Below, piece by piece: positions 37,042-49,900 of a stretch of DNA of 64,000 nt. Numbering within the stretch: the stretch's first letter is position 1; each line of letters starts with the position of its first letter. Location of the stretch: the NCBI GenBank assembly GCA_964036295.1, contig OZ038463.1, positions 13,445,274 through 13,509,273 on the forward strand. The letters are read 5' to 3'. The notes beneath the pieces were generated by a model. That model saw nothing but the letters and a program-made list of their open reading frames with translations, was not told where the DNA came from and searched no databases. The translations under genes were made by a program, and so were the position numbers. The stretch comes from Plumapathes pennacea (taxonomy: Eukaryota; Cnidaria; Anthozoa; Antipatharia; Myriopathidae).

Positions 37042-40000
37042 TTATCTGGGGACAGGTGACAGTGGGTGCACCCTTGCCTTTGGGGGGAGCTCCAAAAACA
37101 CCCTGTTACCCTCTAATTTGGCAGCTCTACAAAGCTCTTCATTTTGCAGGCCCAGTTTTGGGCCACCTGAGAGCTGTATTACTTCCTCTGCGTCTTCAAA
37201 ATCACTGCTAGAGAAGAAGTTGTCCCTCATTGTCTGTAGTGCTGCAGCTTCTGGGCTTGCTCCCTGCCCATCAGTAGATGCAGTGCCTGCTGCTGGAGTC
37301 TCTTCCTCGCAATAGCTGCTTTCCAGATTAGAAAATACAGCAACTTGACCATTTTGAGGACAGGGCCCTGGTTCCTCCTCCTGAGGTATTTCTTGTATTG
37401 ACAACAGGGTAGTGTTCACAGCATCCATCTGATTGCTGGGAATCTTTATACCAGTGCTGTCAATGGGGGATTTGCCTTCACTATAACTGGTATTGGACTG
37501 GCACTTCTCCAATAGCTGCTTGCTCAGCTTTACTTGGGTATCCCCTTCTCGAGAAACACCTCCTGTCTTCAGTCGTGTCTCTTGTCTATGTTTGGTCGCA
37601 GAGGCTGAACCTCCCTCTGTTGCGATACCAACTGTGCCCTTCTGAGAGTGGTTTGACTTGCCAGACTTTGACCGTTGAGAACGGTTTGACCTTGCACTGC
37701 CACTTCTGGAGGCAGAATGCTTGCGCCAATTCTGTGTAAATGAACCATGAAGATTCTTCTGGCTTGATAAAGCAGCACTTGATGCTATCCAGTGGTGCTT
37801 CATAGCATCCTCTGCTGTCAGGCGAGTTTCTGGATCAAGAACTAGCAGTCTATCAATGAAGTCCTTGGCTGTACGAGACACATCTTTCCATGGCTGTGGA
37901 CAAATAAAGAGACTAATAATTAGTAATAATTATTATACTTTACATGCAGTAATAGGACCTATATTGAGTATCAGAGGTACCTAAAATAACCTACCACAGT
38001 TTACAAGGTAAAATGCAAAATAACCAAAAAAATGCTTGTTTGTCTAAATGGTTTCTATGGAAACTAAATGTTTGAAGATTACTGCAGACAGCCCTCTTGG
38101 CACAGTACACAAATAATTTGGCATAGGGTAAAACATCAAATGAACAATCATTTGAGTCATGATCCTCTTCACCACAGAAACCTTGCAACTTCTCTGCTCA
38201 CCACAGGAATGATAAACACTAATAACCCAACATTTCAAGTGTGAAATGCCAGGCGTCTGGTTAAAAGTTAAGGTCATGCAGCAGTTGGTCTGCACCAAAC
38301 CCATTCATCCATACCACATCACTCATTACCTTCATTTTGCATCCCTCTATCACATTCTATCATTGCCTATTCACAGCTTTTCTCTCTTCCATGACAACAT
38401 AATTTGAAATCATGGCTTACTTTTTCACCATTCAGTTTCAACATTAAATCTGGGTCATGATCCTCTTCAACACAGAAACCTTGCAACTTTTCTGCTCACC
38501 ACGGGAATAATAAGCACTAAAAGCCCAACATTTCAAGTATGAAATGCCAGGCGTCTGGTTAAGTCAAGGTCATGCAGCAGTTAGTCTGCACCAAACCCAT
38601 TCATCCATACCACATCACTCATTACCTTCATTTTGCATCCCTCTATCACATTCTATCATTGCCTATTCACAGCTTTTCTCTCTTCCATGACAACATAATT
38701 TAAAATCATGGCTTACTTTTTCACCATTCAGTTTCAACATTAAATCTGGGTCATGATCCTCTTTAACACAGAAACCTTGCAACTTTTCTGCTCACCACGG
38801 GAATAATAAGCACTAAAAGCCCAACATTTCAAGTATGAAATGCCAGGCGTCTGGTTAAGTCAAGGTCATGCAGCAGTTAGTCTGCACCAAACCCATTCAT
38901 CCATACCACATCACTCATTACCTTCATTTTGCATCCCTCTATCACATTCTATCATTGCCTATTCACAGCTTTTCTCTCTTCCATGACAACATAATTTAAA
39001 ATCATGGCTTACTTTTTCACCATTCAGTTTCAACATTAAATCTGGGTCATGATCCTCTTTAACACAGAAACCTTGCAACTTTTCTGCTCACCACGGGAAT
39101 AATAAGCACTAAAAGCCCAACATTTCAAGTATGAAATGCCAGGCGTCTGGTTAAGTCAAGGTCATGCAGCAGTTAGTCTGCACCAAACCCATTCATCCAT
39201 ACCATACCACTCATTACCTTCATTTTGCATCCCTCTATCACATTCTATCATTGCCTATTCACAGCTTTTCTCTCTTCCATGACAACATAATTTGAAATCA
39301 TGGCTCACTTTTTTGCCAGTCATGATCCTCTTCACCACAGGAATGAAAAACACTTAACCCAACATTTCAAGTATGAAATGCTAGGCATCTTTTATGCCTG
39401 GTTTAAAAAGTCAAGGTCGTGCAGGCAGTTAGTCTGCACCAAACCCATCCACCCATGCCACGCCACTCATTACCTTCATTTTGCATCACTCTATCACATT
39501 CTATCATATTTGTCTATTCACAGCTTTTCTCTCTTCCATGACAACATGATATGAAATCATGGCTTACTTTTTCACCATTCAGTATAACATTACAATACAT
39601 CTCTTTTATCTTATCATAACATTGTTCCACCTCAAAACTAATCAACTCCATCTGGCCTTATATAATCTTCACAGCAGTAAAGTTAGGGCCGAGTCGCACT
39701 AGGAAGTTTAGTCAATAATAACTCAGTATCAAGAGCAATGCAACTGCGGCTTCTTCAATGTTTGGCTGACATATATTTTTGGCAACAAGTGCTGTTTGCA
39801 CTTCAAATGATGCAAATGTCGATATTATTGTTGTTAAAGCTAGGAGTGTGACCGGAGCCATAGTGACTGTGCTGCCCTCTTTGACCACAGAAATTCCTGA
39901 TTTCAGTATGATCACTTTGATCGTGCAGGTCATCTGGGAAAAAATGGCTATCAGGGCAATTCTTGCCAATCATATGGAAACACAGTCATCAGAGGCAATC

Positions 40001-43000
40001 CACTTGTCTCAGATGATAGGGGTGATTGAAATGTTTTAATGGAAACCCTGAACTCAGCAATCCTAATGATTATGATACTTGAAACATTCAGAGATTCCAT
40101 TAGCCAGTGTTTTACCAATAAAAATCGTATTGTTCCAGAAAAATTTGAGGCTGCTGGTATTCCGTACCAGAAGAATATGAAGTACAAAACCACAAACTTT
40201 TTCCTCATGGCACACTGGATATTTTACTCATTCTAATGAAAAAATGCTCCGAAACCTTAAAAAAAATCAAAGAGATACGATTGTCTCATGTCCAGCTCCA
40301 TCCCCTGGGCATTCTGAACCTTTGGTGTGTGGAACTGGACACAAATCAATTGTATCTCATCAAATTTTTGACCATTTCAGACCATTTTTTCATGAATCTC
40401 CTGTGTGGGCTCCCTGTGTCCTGTCAAAAGGAATTCTCACCACAAAGAAATAGCAAGTACCATTTAACATAACTTCAAGAACAGGCATGATTCATAACGC
40501 GCACCGTAATGTGCGTGTAAATTGAATCACAAGGTTTAAGCCATGTTTAGCAGTTTTACATGTTATGATATTGCTGTTTCTTAAAGCACTTCCAATAAAA
40601 TTATTGCAAACCACCACACTTTTTCTGATTGTACTATGTAGTCCGATAAAAGATACTCATTGCTGCCGAATGTTTCATTTTTATTGAAAGTAGACATGGC
40701 GCAGTGCCCCATCTCTTCGTTTTTTTCCCCAAGTCTTATGAGAGGCTTTGAGCAGCACAAATTCTGACAAAGAAACATCCACCACGACCGAGGGTAATGA
40801 AGAAAAACAGGAAAAGTTGACTGAAGCTGTAGCAGAAGAATCCACTATTTTGCTTCACTTATATGTTGCACTGGTTCTAGGTGACTCAGTTCCGGAAAAA
40901 ATATTTCCTACCGGTACACTGTACCAGCTGATCACGAATCTACTGGAATCTTTGAACATTACCACAACACTATCAATAGCAACAAAGATGAATAAAGAAG
41001 CCTTGAATACTAATAGATCATCTGTTGATGGCTTACATCACTTTGAATGAAATTAGATGACTGTGCCAGCAATTATTCATTCACTGTGCCAGTGATCACA
41101 CTGATCGATGATCCTTATGAATGATCATATTGAAACCAGGAGCAGTGTTCACCAAACTTGCGTACGAACAAAAATGTTCATAAGTATGACTTATGCATCA
41201 GAACAATGACTTACACACACTATCTTGAGTGAGATAGTATGTGCAAGTCAAACTTACACTGCATAAGTAACATACTTGAACATTTTTGTTCATACGCAAG
41301 TTTGGTGAATACAGCCCCAGGCTTTAGTAGTAATGATTCTGTCCATCACAACAATAAACATAAACAACACTCAAAGTCACAAATACAAGGACTCCCAATA
41401 GAGTGGTAAAGTGATGATGTCATAAAAATATTTTTTCGGAAATAATGGACTGCAATTCTTCGGAATGGCCTATCTAAAAAAAGTTCACACAGAAAAAATT
41501 GGCTCTTTAGTGCATTAAACAGCTGAGATATAGGCTTTTGAAGTTCAAATTGCTTCATACTAAACCCTCTTATTTGGTGTTGGTTCCTTTGATTTGGAAC
41601 CAATGCTAAATAAGAGAGTTTAGTAAGACTATCTCAAACTTTAAACTTCTCTATCTTCGTTTTCAGTAGGGCTAGCGATTTGAAATTTTGCACACGTTCT
41701 TTCAGCAGCTGTGTATATCGCATGATGTGGTTTTGAGGTTTAAATGGAAAAGTTTGCTAAATGATGACGTTACACTTTACCACTCTACGTTCATGGCTGT
41801 TTTGCTATTCGAAAGCTTCCAATTTCTTACTTCATCTAATTCACTATGCATTCCATCTTGCCTGTTCAGGATTTTTGTCTATTCTATCTGTCAATATTTG
41901 ACATTTCCAGTACACTACACTATAAACCTCCTACTTGGACATGGACATTTCCAACAGCTGCAGTTTTACTTGTCACTGAACTGAACTTATTTCCATCATT
42001 CCTTTGTACAATGAAACATATCACATGCTGGGTTTAAATCACTCAAGCCCACACACAGCCATAAAAACAGTCATTATATTGAGTAAAACGTAGTAAATAA
42101 ATTAAACTTGTACAAAACAGAGCAGACATACATCAAAGCAAAACATGATCTGTCATTCTGTCCCAGTGAAATATGCTTTTCTTTTCCAAGATAAAAGGTT
42201 ATGGTAATAATGAGCAACATTCCATCATCAACCCATAATTGATAACTTGATAGTATTGTAGCAGCACTGCATAATTGGGTTGTTCTGTTTGAACATGACA
42301 TACCCCTCAGTCTATAACAAGATTGCTTTCATCACGGGAATGATTAGCACTCCATTCCAAGTCAGAAATGTAGTTCAGCCTCTGTTGTTGCCTAACTATG
42401 CTCCTAGCTGCAAAGAGATAAGCTTTCATCTCTTCTTGTCAGCTAGCTATATTGCCAGCAGGATGTCCTGGTGGCACAGTTGGCAGGGCACTGGTTCTCG
42501 CCGGCACCGACTGCTATGTTCTCAGTTCAATCCCCAAATTGTAACAATTCAGTGTGGAAAAAGAAAAAGAATTCTTATTTTCCTGTCTGTGGTATACAGT
42601 ACCTGTAAACCAGCTGTTGTAGCTAAGAGTACCACCATGATAAATGCAGTATTTACCATACATTACTGTTCAGGGCTCTTTCATAACAATCTTAAATCAT
42701 GGCTCCCTTTTTTGCCAGTATCTGTTAGATATGCAAATGCATCTTTTTATCCTATTGTACTGTTGATCATGCTCACACCAAATTTCCACCTGAACTTCTA
42801 ACAGCTGCATTCCTATAAAACCACAGTAATCATCCTAACATTAGAATGTTCTGCATGGGCTTGGCAGTAAAACATTTATGGGTCATCAGAAATACTGAAC
42901 TTTTAGTGTTATACTTAAAACCATTGAGAGATGATTTTACCTGAAACTCAAGGAGCCAAAAAATACAATTTAACATTTCAAAGAATTCTTCTTTACTTTC

Positions 43001-45047
43001 TTATCAAGTACATGTCATCTGTCATAAAATGATCCCAGCAATATCCTAACAACAAAGTAACCCTTTTTTTATAGTAAAATAAAAATATAAAACTTCCCAC
43101 CATGAAAACCTTAAGATTTTCAAATACAATGTGGACTTGCATGGGCACAAAAAATTATTGCCAGGACAAGACTGCATCCACCAGAACCCAGCATAGAAGG
43201 CTTCCATGTGTGTTGAAGCAGGCGAAATTTTATCACACAACTTTTTCGATGTAATCTTGATAGTTCCTGTCTATGTGTGGGGCAACCTAAATACATTCTG
43301 GGCACCCACCCATATCGAAGCTGCAGGAGATGCGCCTACTTGAACGTTTTTCGCTGGAAACAAAAAGCTTCACGTCCTGTTTACGCAGTGTACAAAACAT
43401 GGTGAAATTATCTTCTGTCGCCGAGTAATGGAATAAAAACTATATCCTGGCCGATAAATGAGTTCAATAGTCACACGTACTGCATGTATAGGCTATGAAT
43501 GTGAATGCTAAATCTGGTGAGCATATACCACAAGCGGAAGGAAACACACGGGTTACGCTAAACAAAACATGTTACGCACATACATTAATTTACAATAAAT
43601 AGTGGTTCAACGCAAACCGGCAAAGGAGTTTGTTTACGTAAGTTGTTAAGGTGGAAATTTCCATGACGAATATTCTGGACCATTTCTAAAAGCGCTAGCT
43701 CTCGCGGTGTAATTGGACGGGGTTTATTTGTTTCTTGCTGTCGCTCAGTGACTCCCTTCCAAAAATAAAAAGGATAGAAATTTTAAAAAATTCAGTTAAA
43801 GAAACAACAAGCGTATAGAATTTTGAATCTTGCTGTTTATAATCACTTCGGGCCAGGCCCAAGGTTCAAGGGTAATAGTCTAATTGTCTTGATGGAACAA
43901 AGCATCGTTTGACAAGCATCGTTTAACGTGCACCGCACGAATGCACAACATAAGTTTCCATACCAATACGTGCACAACTTTGCGACATTGTGGAAAACTA
44001 TAGATTCTCAGCTCCATGCAAGAGCCCGCACTTAATTAACTCCACGCATCAATCTATTGATATCTGTTTCGTGGTCACGTCCCGAAGAGTGCGCAAACAT
44101 GCAACGAACTTCAATCACTAATAAACACCTCAAATCGACCATTTTGAAGAAGGTACAACTGCACAAGATCTTCATAACAACAAGAAATAATTACTAACCT
44201 CGCCTCTGTACGAGTACTTCGCCTTGTTAATTCGTCGGTACAGCCGTGCTTGGCTGTCATCCGCAAAAGGCATATTTCCGCTCAACAGTATGTAGGTTAT
44301 CACTCCGACTGCCCACATGTCGACGGCATTGGTGTAGGAGGTTTTCGCCAGCATCTCAGGAGCGAAATATTCCGGTGAGCCACACGTTGTCTCCATTGTA
44401 TCGCCTGGGTTTTGTAGCGACTTGGCAAAACCGAAGTCCGTTATCATAATTTTTGATTCGTTTCCAGGATGGTAGTATAACAAATTCTCTGGTTTGAGGT
44501 CTCTGTGAGTGATTCCTTGAGAGTGAAGATACTTCACTCCATCCAAGACCATATACAACACCCGAGTGGCGTCCCGTTCGGTGAAGTACCCTCTGGAAAC
44601 GATGCGTTCGAACAACTCACCGCCGGTTGCAAGTTCCATCACCACGTAGAGCCTGCCAGGGCATTCAAACACTTCATAATGTTGAACAATGTTGGGATGT
44701 TTGAGCCTCCTCAAAACATCTATATCAGCTTCAAGATTTAAGACTTCCTTCGTAGGAGTCGACTTCGATCCACGAACTTCGATCACTTTGATAGCGTAGG
44801 GTTGCTTCGTTTCCTTGTGTTCTACGCGCACAACACGAGCGAAACTTCCTCTTCCGATCGTAGCCTTGATTTCATACTTCTCAGAAACCACGGGGTCGAA
44901 ACGATACTTAGTGAATTTGCCTTTCTTCTTCGTGTTTTTCCCCTTTTCAATGTCACTGGGCTTTAGTACATGTGATTCTTTGGGCAGCTGAGCGTCATTG
45001 CAATATAATTCTGGGGGCTCTTTCGTCTTACTCTTGAAGCAACCCAT
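37042..45047 (-). CDS. PSKH1: PSKH1-like serine/threonine protein kinase, complete (566 aa, 2 exons)
   Basis: Exon 1 is 44199-45047, exon 2 is 37042-37893, and the join is phase 0 (RGE/PWKDVS). The start is MGCFKSK, chosen because Met-Gly-Cys gives the N-myristoylation and palmitoylation signal known for PSKH1; an in-frame ATG 57 bases upstream would bury it. The kinase domain runs from about residue 58 to 315: P-loop GRGSFARV, Lys87 in YAIK, HRDLKPEN (181-188), DFGFAK (204-209), SPEYFAPE. All catalytic residues are present, so it should be active. It belongs to the CaMK group; human PSKH1 acts at Golgi, centrosome and nuclear speckles. After the domain comes the Ser/Arg/Lys-rich tail typical of PSKH1 (around SRSGSARSNRSQRSKSGK). 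About 200 further, mostly acidic residues without known motifs then follow, making it about 140 residues longer than the human protein. PSKH2 is the alternative name. Confidence 0.92.
38161..39592. repeat. Tandem repeat, ~296 bp unit, about 4.8 copies
   Basis: The marker gatcctctt begins at 38161, 38459, 38755, 39051 and 39323, giving spacings of 298, 296, 296 and 272. The middle copies are almost identical base for base, the first and last have diverged (the last is shortened). It lies in the intron of the PSKH1-like gene and encodes nothing evident. Confidence 0.9.
41146..41315. mobile_element. Palindromic MITE-like element in the PSKH1 intron
   Basis: Arms caccaaacttgcgtacgaac and gttcatacgcaagtttggtg with inner mirrored aaaaatgttc and gcataagt. 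170 bp, almost fully palindromic. Confidence 0.8.
41567..41632. repeat. Short inverted repeat
   Basis: ctaaaccctcttatttggtg mirrored by ctaaataagagagtttag, with ggttcc/ggaacc in the loop. Confidence 0.6.
42462..42540 (+). repeat. tRNA-derived SINE-like sequence
   Basis: Plus strand: tcctggtggcacagttggca (A-box-like) and ctcagttcaatcccc (B-box-like), about 45 bases apart, in the PSKH1 intron. Confidence 0.45.
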
Positions 45048-46682
45048 CCTCCTTTCGGCATGGCGATTCGCTCTGTTTTGGTTTGCTATTCCTGTATAAA
45101 CCACAAAATGCCCAGTACCTCAAGAAAGCGGCAACTACGTCATGTTCACAAGGGAATGACAGTTACCAATGACTACGCGTTCCTCGATTACGGGAGCCGT
45201 CGTGTGTAAGATTTCAAAACAAGAGGCAAAAGACCTCACACTTTGAATACAAAGAAAAAGTAAACAGTTTTGTTGTATGTTACGAACTGTTTAGACGCAA
45301 CTGGAAGCTTCCCAATCTTTTGTCGACCGAGAGAAAGCATCCGAAGAAGTAATTGCCTTGCCAAGTTTCGTTTTCAGTTGTTTTCAAACGCTTAATAATT
45401 TAATTGTATCTTCTTTTTTCGACGAATAGGGTACTCTCTGGTCGGAAGGGAGATGAAAACTAGCACAAAGCAAATTTTGGTCCACGCTTGGCTAAGTCAC
45501 TACAAGCACCAAAATGCGCTTTTGACAGGTGTCAATCATGCTTTTCCAAAACACCGCGGTTCCACTTTCCCGCCCGACTGTGTTTTCTGTCCGCACAGTG
45601 GGAATGATTTGCAGCGTTTGACACCAGAAATCCTTACCTCCTCAAAAAGCTTTTGGTCACTCGTTATAATTTCCAAGCAACGAGCACCCTTCTTCATTGC
45701 CAATTCCTGGCATTATTATCATTGTATTCGTTCTATGTTTCTTTGCTCAACCTTGACCTTGATGGAAGTTCATAGCACCGCAAATTAAGCAAATTTGTCT
45801 TTCCGGTGCGAAGTGCCCCACACATGCAATGATGGATGTATTCCTTTGACCGTATCGTTTAGTACTATGTAAACCCTGGCTAGTTTTTATAAAAATCTGC
45901 GCGGAACCCCCCCCCCCCCAACAGGGAACCGGTTAATACCAGGAGAAGCAGAGTTCAGTTGGTCAAAGGCGAACAGTTTTACGGTTCTGACTACGTTCTT
46001 TAAGAACAGTTCATATTCTGGAGCGGGGTTCAAGCGCCGAAGCTCACTAGGGTGGGTGCTGCTCAGTGGAAGCCCAGACTACTACGTCGAAATTCACGGG
46101 AATAATGAGCGGCTTACGAAGACCGAACAATTTTTTTTTTAATTTAGTTTTCATCCTCCTGAAATGGCAGTAAGTGGTGTTTTGGAGAGCCAAATATCTC
46201 TCTTTTCCGGGAAGCATGCCCCTCAACTGCTTAGGATATCGCGCCTTCGGCGCTGGCACATTTAGAATCCGGCAGATCCGCCTTGAAGTACGTCCTCCAT
46301 CGGAGAGGTTTTTATGACGCTACGATTGAAGTGAAAAAGCCGCTCCGGAAGGCTGACCTCGTGTCACACCGACGTTTCTTAGGTTTCCGGGACCCGCAAA
46401 GTGATGACGCATCCTGTTTAAGATGCACAGGAAACTACAAGTGATAAACGATACATACTGTTGACCTTCAGTATCCATCACGCAAACCCTAGTAGACTTA
46501 CCGTTTTAACCCAGTGAACTGAGTTAGTAAACGATTATTATACGTAGAGTGTTCTCTAATTTTTTATATTAACGCAGTATTCATTTTTCCGGAACATTCG
46601 AAAGCAGCTGTGGTGATCAGAGTGATCAATTATTAAACTCCAAGGGTAAAACAAAACCAGGCAACTGTGCAACAGCATGAGG
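45048..46682. other. Spacer between the PSKH1-like gene and WDR89
   Basis: Upstream region of the kinase gene and beyond the WDR89 polyadenylation candidate. Short frames only; nothing recognised. Confidence 0.45.
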
Positions 46683-46688
46683 TTTATT
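46683..46688 (-). terminator. Candidate polyadenylation signal of WDR89
   Basis: AATAAA on the minus strand, 214 bases past the WDR89 stop codon. It is a sequence match only. Confidence 0.4.
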
Positions 46689-46901
46689 TAGCATAACTTG
46701 ATTTGCATGAGAACTTTGAAATTATACTAACCACAACTATCAGGGTTTCATTCCAACATCTAAGCGCAGACATAACGTATAAAAGTATAAAATCGAGGGC
46801 ACGTAATGTTAACAAAATAAATAAACTTGCGTCACATATCGAACCAAGGTACATTGAGAAGTAATGTTACTTTTAGTTTCTCGTTTAACGTCAAGGGTGG
46901 T

Positions 46902-49900
46902 TCACTTCTTGGCATTCTTTCGTCCTTTGCTTCGATTCTCGTATGGTTTGCTGCCACGGACTCTTAGGTGATTCAAGGCTCCCGACAAGGCCTGAAAAAT
47001 GACACAGAGAAAATGAAAAACAAACAAAAAACCAAGGAGAGCCGAATGGAGGGGTATTATAAAGGCTGCGGATTTATGGATGGAGGTTTTTCGGTCATGG
47101 TCTTGGATTTTCCAATGCAGTAAAACCTCTGTGGCAGAGTTCCTGGAGCGCTTACCCATTCCGCCCAGCTACCATCCTCGCTTCGCACAGTTCTTCCCTA
47201 ATTTAGTATAGGTGGCGCGAAAGAGCAACGCGTAGGGTCACCGTTCCCCCCAGGGAGTAGGGTAGTTCATTCGGGGGTTCTGCCCGGACATTCTCCAGCC
47301 TTTGGCAGTCGGATAAACGAATAAATCAAATAACAATAAGAATCAAATAAGACGAAAAGAAAAATTATTCAAAGCTACTTTTACATACCTTTCCAGCCTT
47401 GCTTGTTCGGCCATCTATTTCTTTGTGGTCGGCTTCCCAACAGCAAACGAGCGAGTCCTCTCCTCCGGTCACGATGCATTCAGACTGTGATGCAAAAAAT
47501 GAGACACTAAACGATGAGTGGTTTACAACTAAATTTCTTCACAGCACAGCTAGCATTTGTCAATAACTAAAATAAATAGCAGGAATGATCTTATACATTG
47601 CTGTCATGGTTAATTCACTGCCCCCGCATCGTCACTTTTTTGTCTCCACTTTGTCTGCATGCAATAGGATTAGGATGATAACCAGGAGTTCCATATATCG
47701 GAGTCATGTGCCAAACGCTAAAGCTTTTTAAAACCTTCTACACTTGTGATCTGTGCCAAGAAAAGCTTTCAATAATGTTCGCTCTATATTGGATTTTACA
47801 GCCATGTTTAGAAACAACTCAACTCAAAAGGCATCTTGTTTTCAACCTTCTCGACCTTTCTTTTTAACTTTTTTGCTAATCAAGACTTCGACAATGTAGG
47901 TACTATTATCATCCATAAATGAAGCAGTAGCATAAACGTAGAAATACTATTTACAAAATTTGTTATACTGTCAAGTTCATGGAGTCAACAAACAACTGTG
48001 CAGATGCCCAGACAGACGGAAAACAGCTGAGAGTCGCCGCACAAGGTCCAGACCGACACAGACAGGTCATTATCGATTTACCCACGTGGTGGATTTTAGT
48101 CATGTGACCAGCCTGATGCAAACGGCCTATATATAGCACATGCATTCATTGACAAGCGACATTACCCTATTCCAACACAGGACAAGGTGGAGTCCAGTTC
48201 ATTTTACAATCATACGAGTGCGAAGTTTTATGTCGCCATCACTCGGGCTTATTATAACACACTGACACGAACAATCCGGATAAACTAAGAGGGTCTGGGT
48301 ACCATCAAATACAGCTTTCAAAAACCCTTTACAAATACTTCATTTTGCGAAGCTTTAGACTTCTTTTCTTGTGGTAGTTCATATCAAGCTGTGTTTGGTT
48401 CACTCTTTGCTGGTCCCGGATTATGCACCAATCATCGTTCGAGAAAAATGTAAAATTCGTGATCAAGGTTTTCGGAACAATTTCCAATCCTCCTAAAGGC
48501 GTTTTCATGTTGTGTAGACAAGAATTTCAACAACCACATCTATTTCCTTTTTTCTTTTTTCAGGTGATTTCCGTCCTGATGTTTCAATAGTATTTCTCCA
48601 ATCAAGAATTTCCATAGTATGGTGTTATTGGACAAAACTAATTTTACTTTATGGAAGAGGTCCAATTTTTCTAATGCAGGTTTATTTATTTCTTGAACTC
48701 GAGAAAAATTTCACGGCCTGTGCTGCATTACTATACGGTATGCTGAACATATATGTGTTAGTAGTAGTATTAGCTTGACAGCTACATATTACACCAACAT
48801 CACATAGACCTTACTCATAATTAGATGCATTTAGAAGGTTGACTTTTACGATAAAACTTCTAATGCCACATCAAGCTTTGTGCAATTTTGAACGGTGCAT
48901 ACTGAATTTTAGCGAACTTATCCGTATGTAAAGTGCAGCAAATACATGCGGAAGCGAGGCTTGGTAGGCCAGACTGTCTTTCTCCATACAAATCCCTATA
49001 AATTGAAACGGCTGTAACTTTGCAGACTTTTAACCTACAACACACAAATTTTTCCAGATTTCTAATTTGTGTGTTTTAATGCATACAAATAATTTCTTGC
49101 ACTGATGCAGCAATGCTGTGAAACAGAGGACACGCCTGTATGAGTACGGTCTATAGTGGCCATGAACATGTGAATTAATGACTTAATAAACTATTTTGTG
49201 AAAAAAAACTAACCCGCCAGTTCCACTGCACACAACGTACAGTTGCCACGTGACCGCCTCGGAGGTGGCAAACTTGCTGTACGTCAGTGCGATCAACATC
49301 ATACAAACGCAGACTGCCGCTAGAGATGACAAGAAAGACTACAACATCAGTGAAGCTAACAGGATAAATTCTCCAAGCTGTAAGACAAATCGATTTTGTT
49401 CTGCCAGCTCGAAACGTCACCCAACACGATATTCCTTACAACCTTCAGTTCATATCCATGTAACCCAAGTTAGAAGTGAAGAAAAAGAAGGCAAGGGTCT
49501 TTGGCAAAAGTAATTTATATTACACTAGCCGCTGTAGAGAGGTATCGTTAAAACAAAAAGCTTCTTATGTTGAACAAGGGAAGGGATATTAGAGTGGGGG
49601 CGGGGGCTTATAACAGGGATGCACAAAAATGTTCTCAAGTTTGTAAACAGAAAACTGCTTTTTGACTGAGCACTAGAGCTTTCTTGCTTTGTTTAACATT
49701 ACGATATTAATGAACAGTTCTATGTAGATAATAGAAGCCAATGTTCAGAGCTCTGTAACTCTATGTGAAGTGGTAGGTGAGCACATAAAGGTGAGAGGGA
49801 ATTTTTGTTATGAGACTAATGGGCCTAAGTATTCATGACAAGGGTTTAATAACCGGGATTTTACGGTGTGTGTTTAATATCGTATATGTGTCACTTAACC

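Noticed and set aside
39712..41050. A series of 65-100 codon frames on both strands after the tandem array
   Set aside because: No recognisable domain, no consistent frame, no splice structure; possibly decayed transposon, but I cannot support it.
42280..42801. 173-codon plus-strand frame in the PSKH1 intron
   Set aside because: Contains a tRNA-like SINE and low-information sequence; no splice or domain support.
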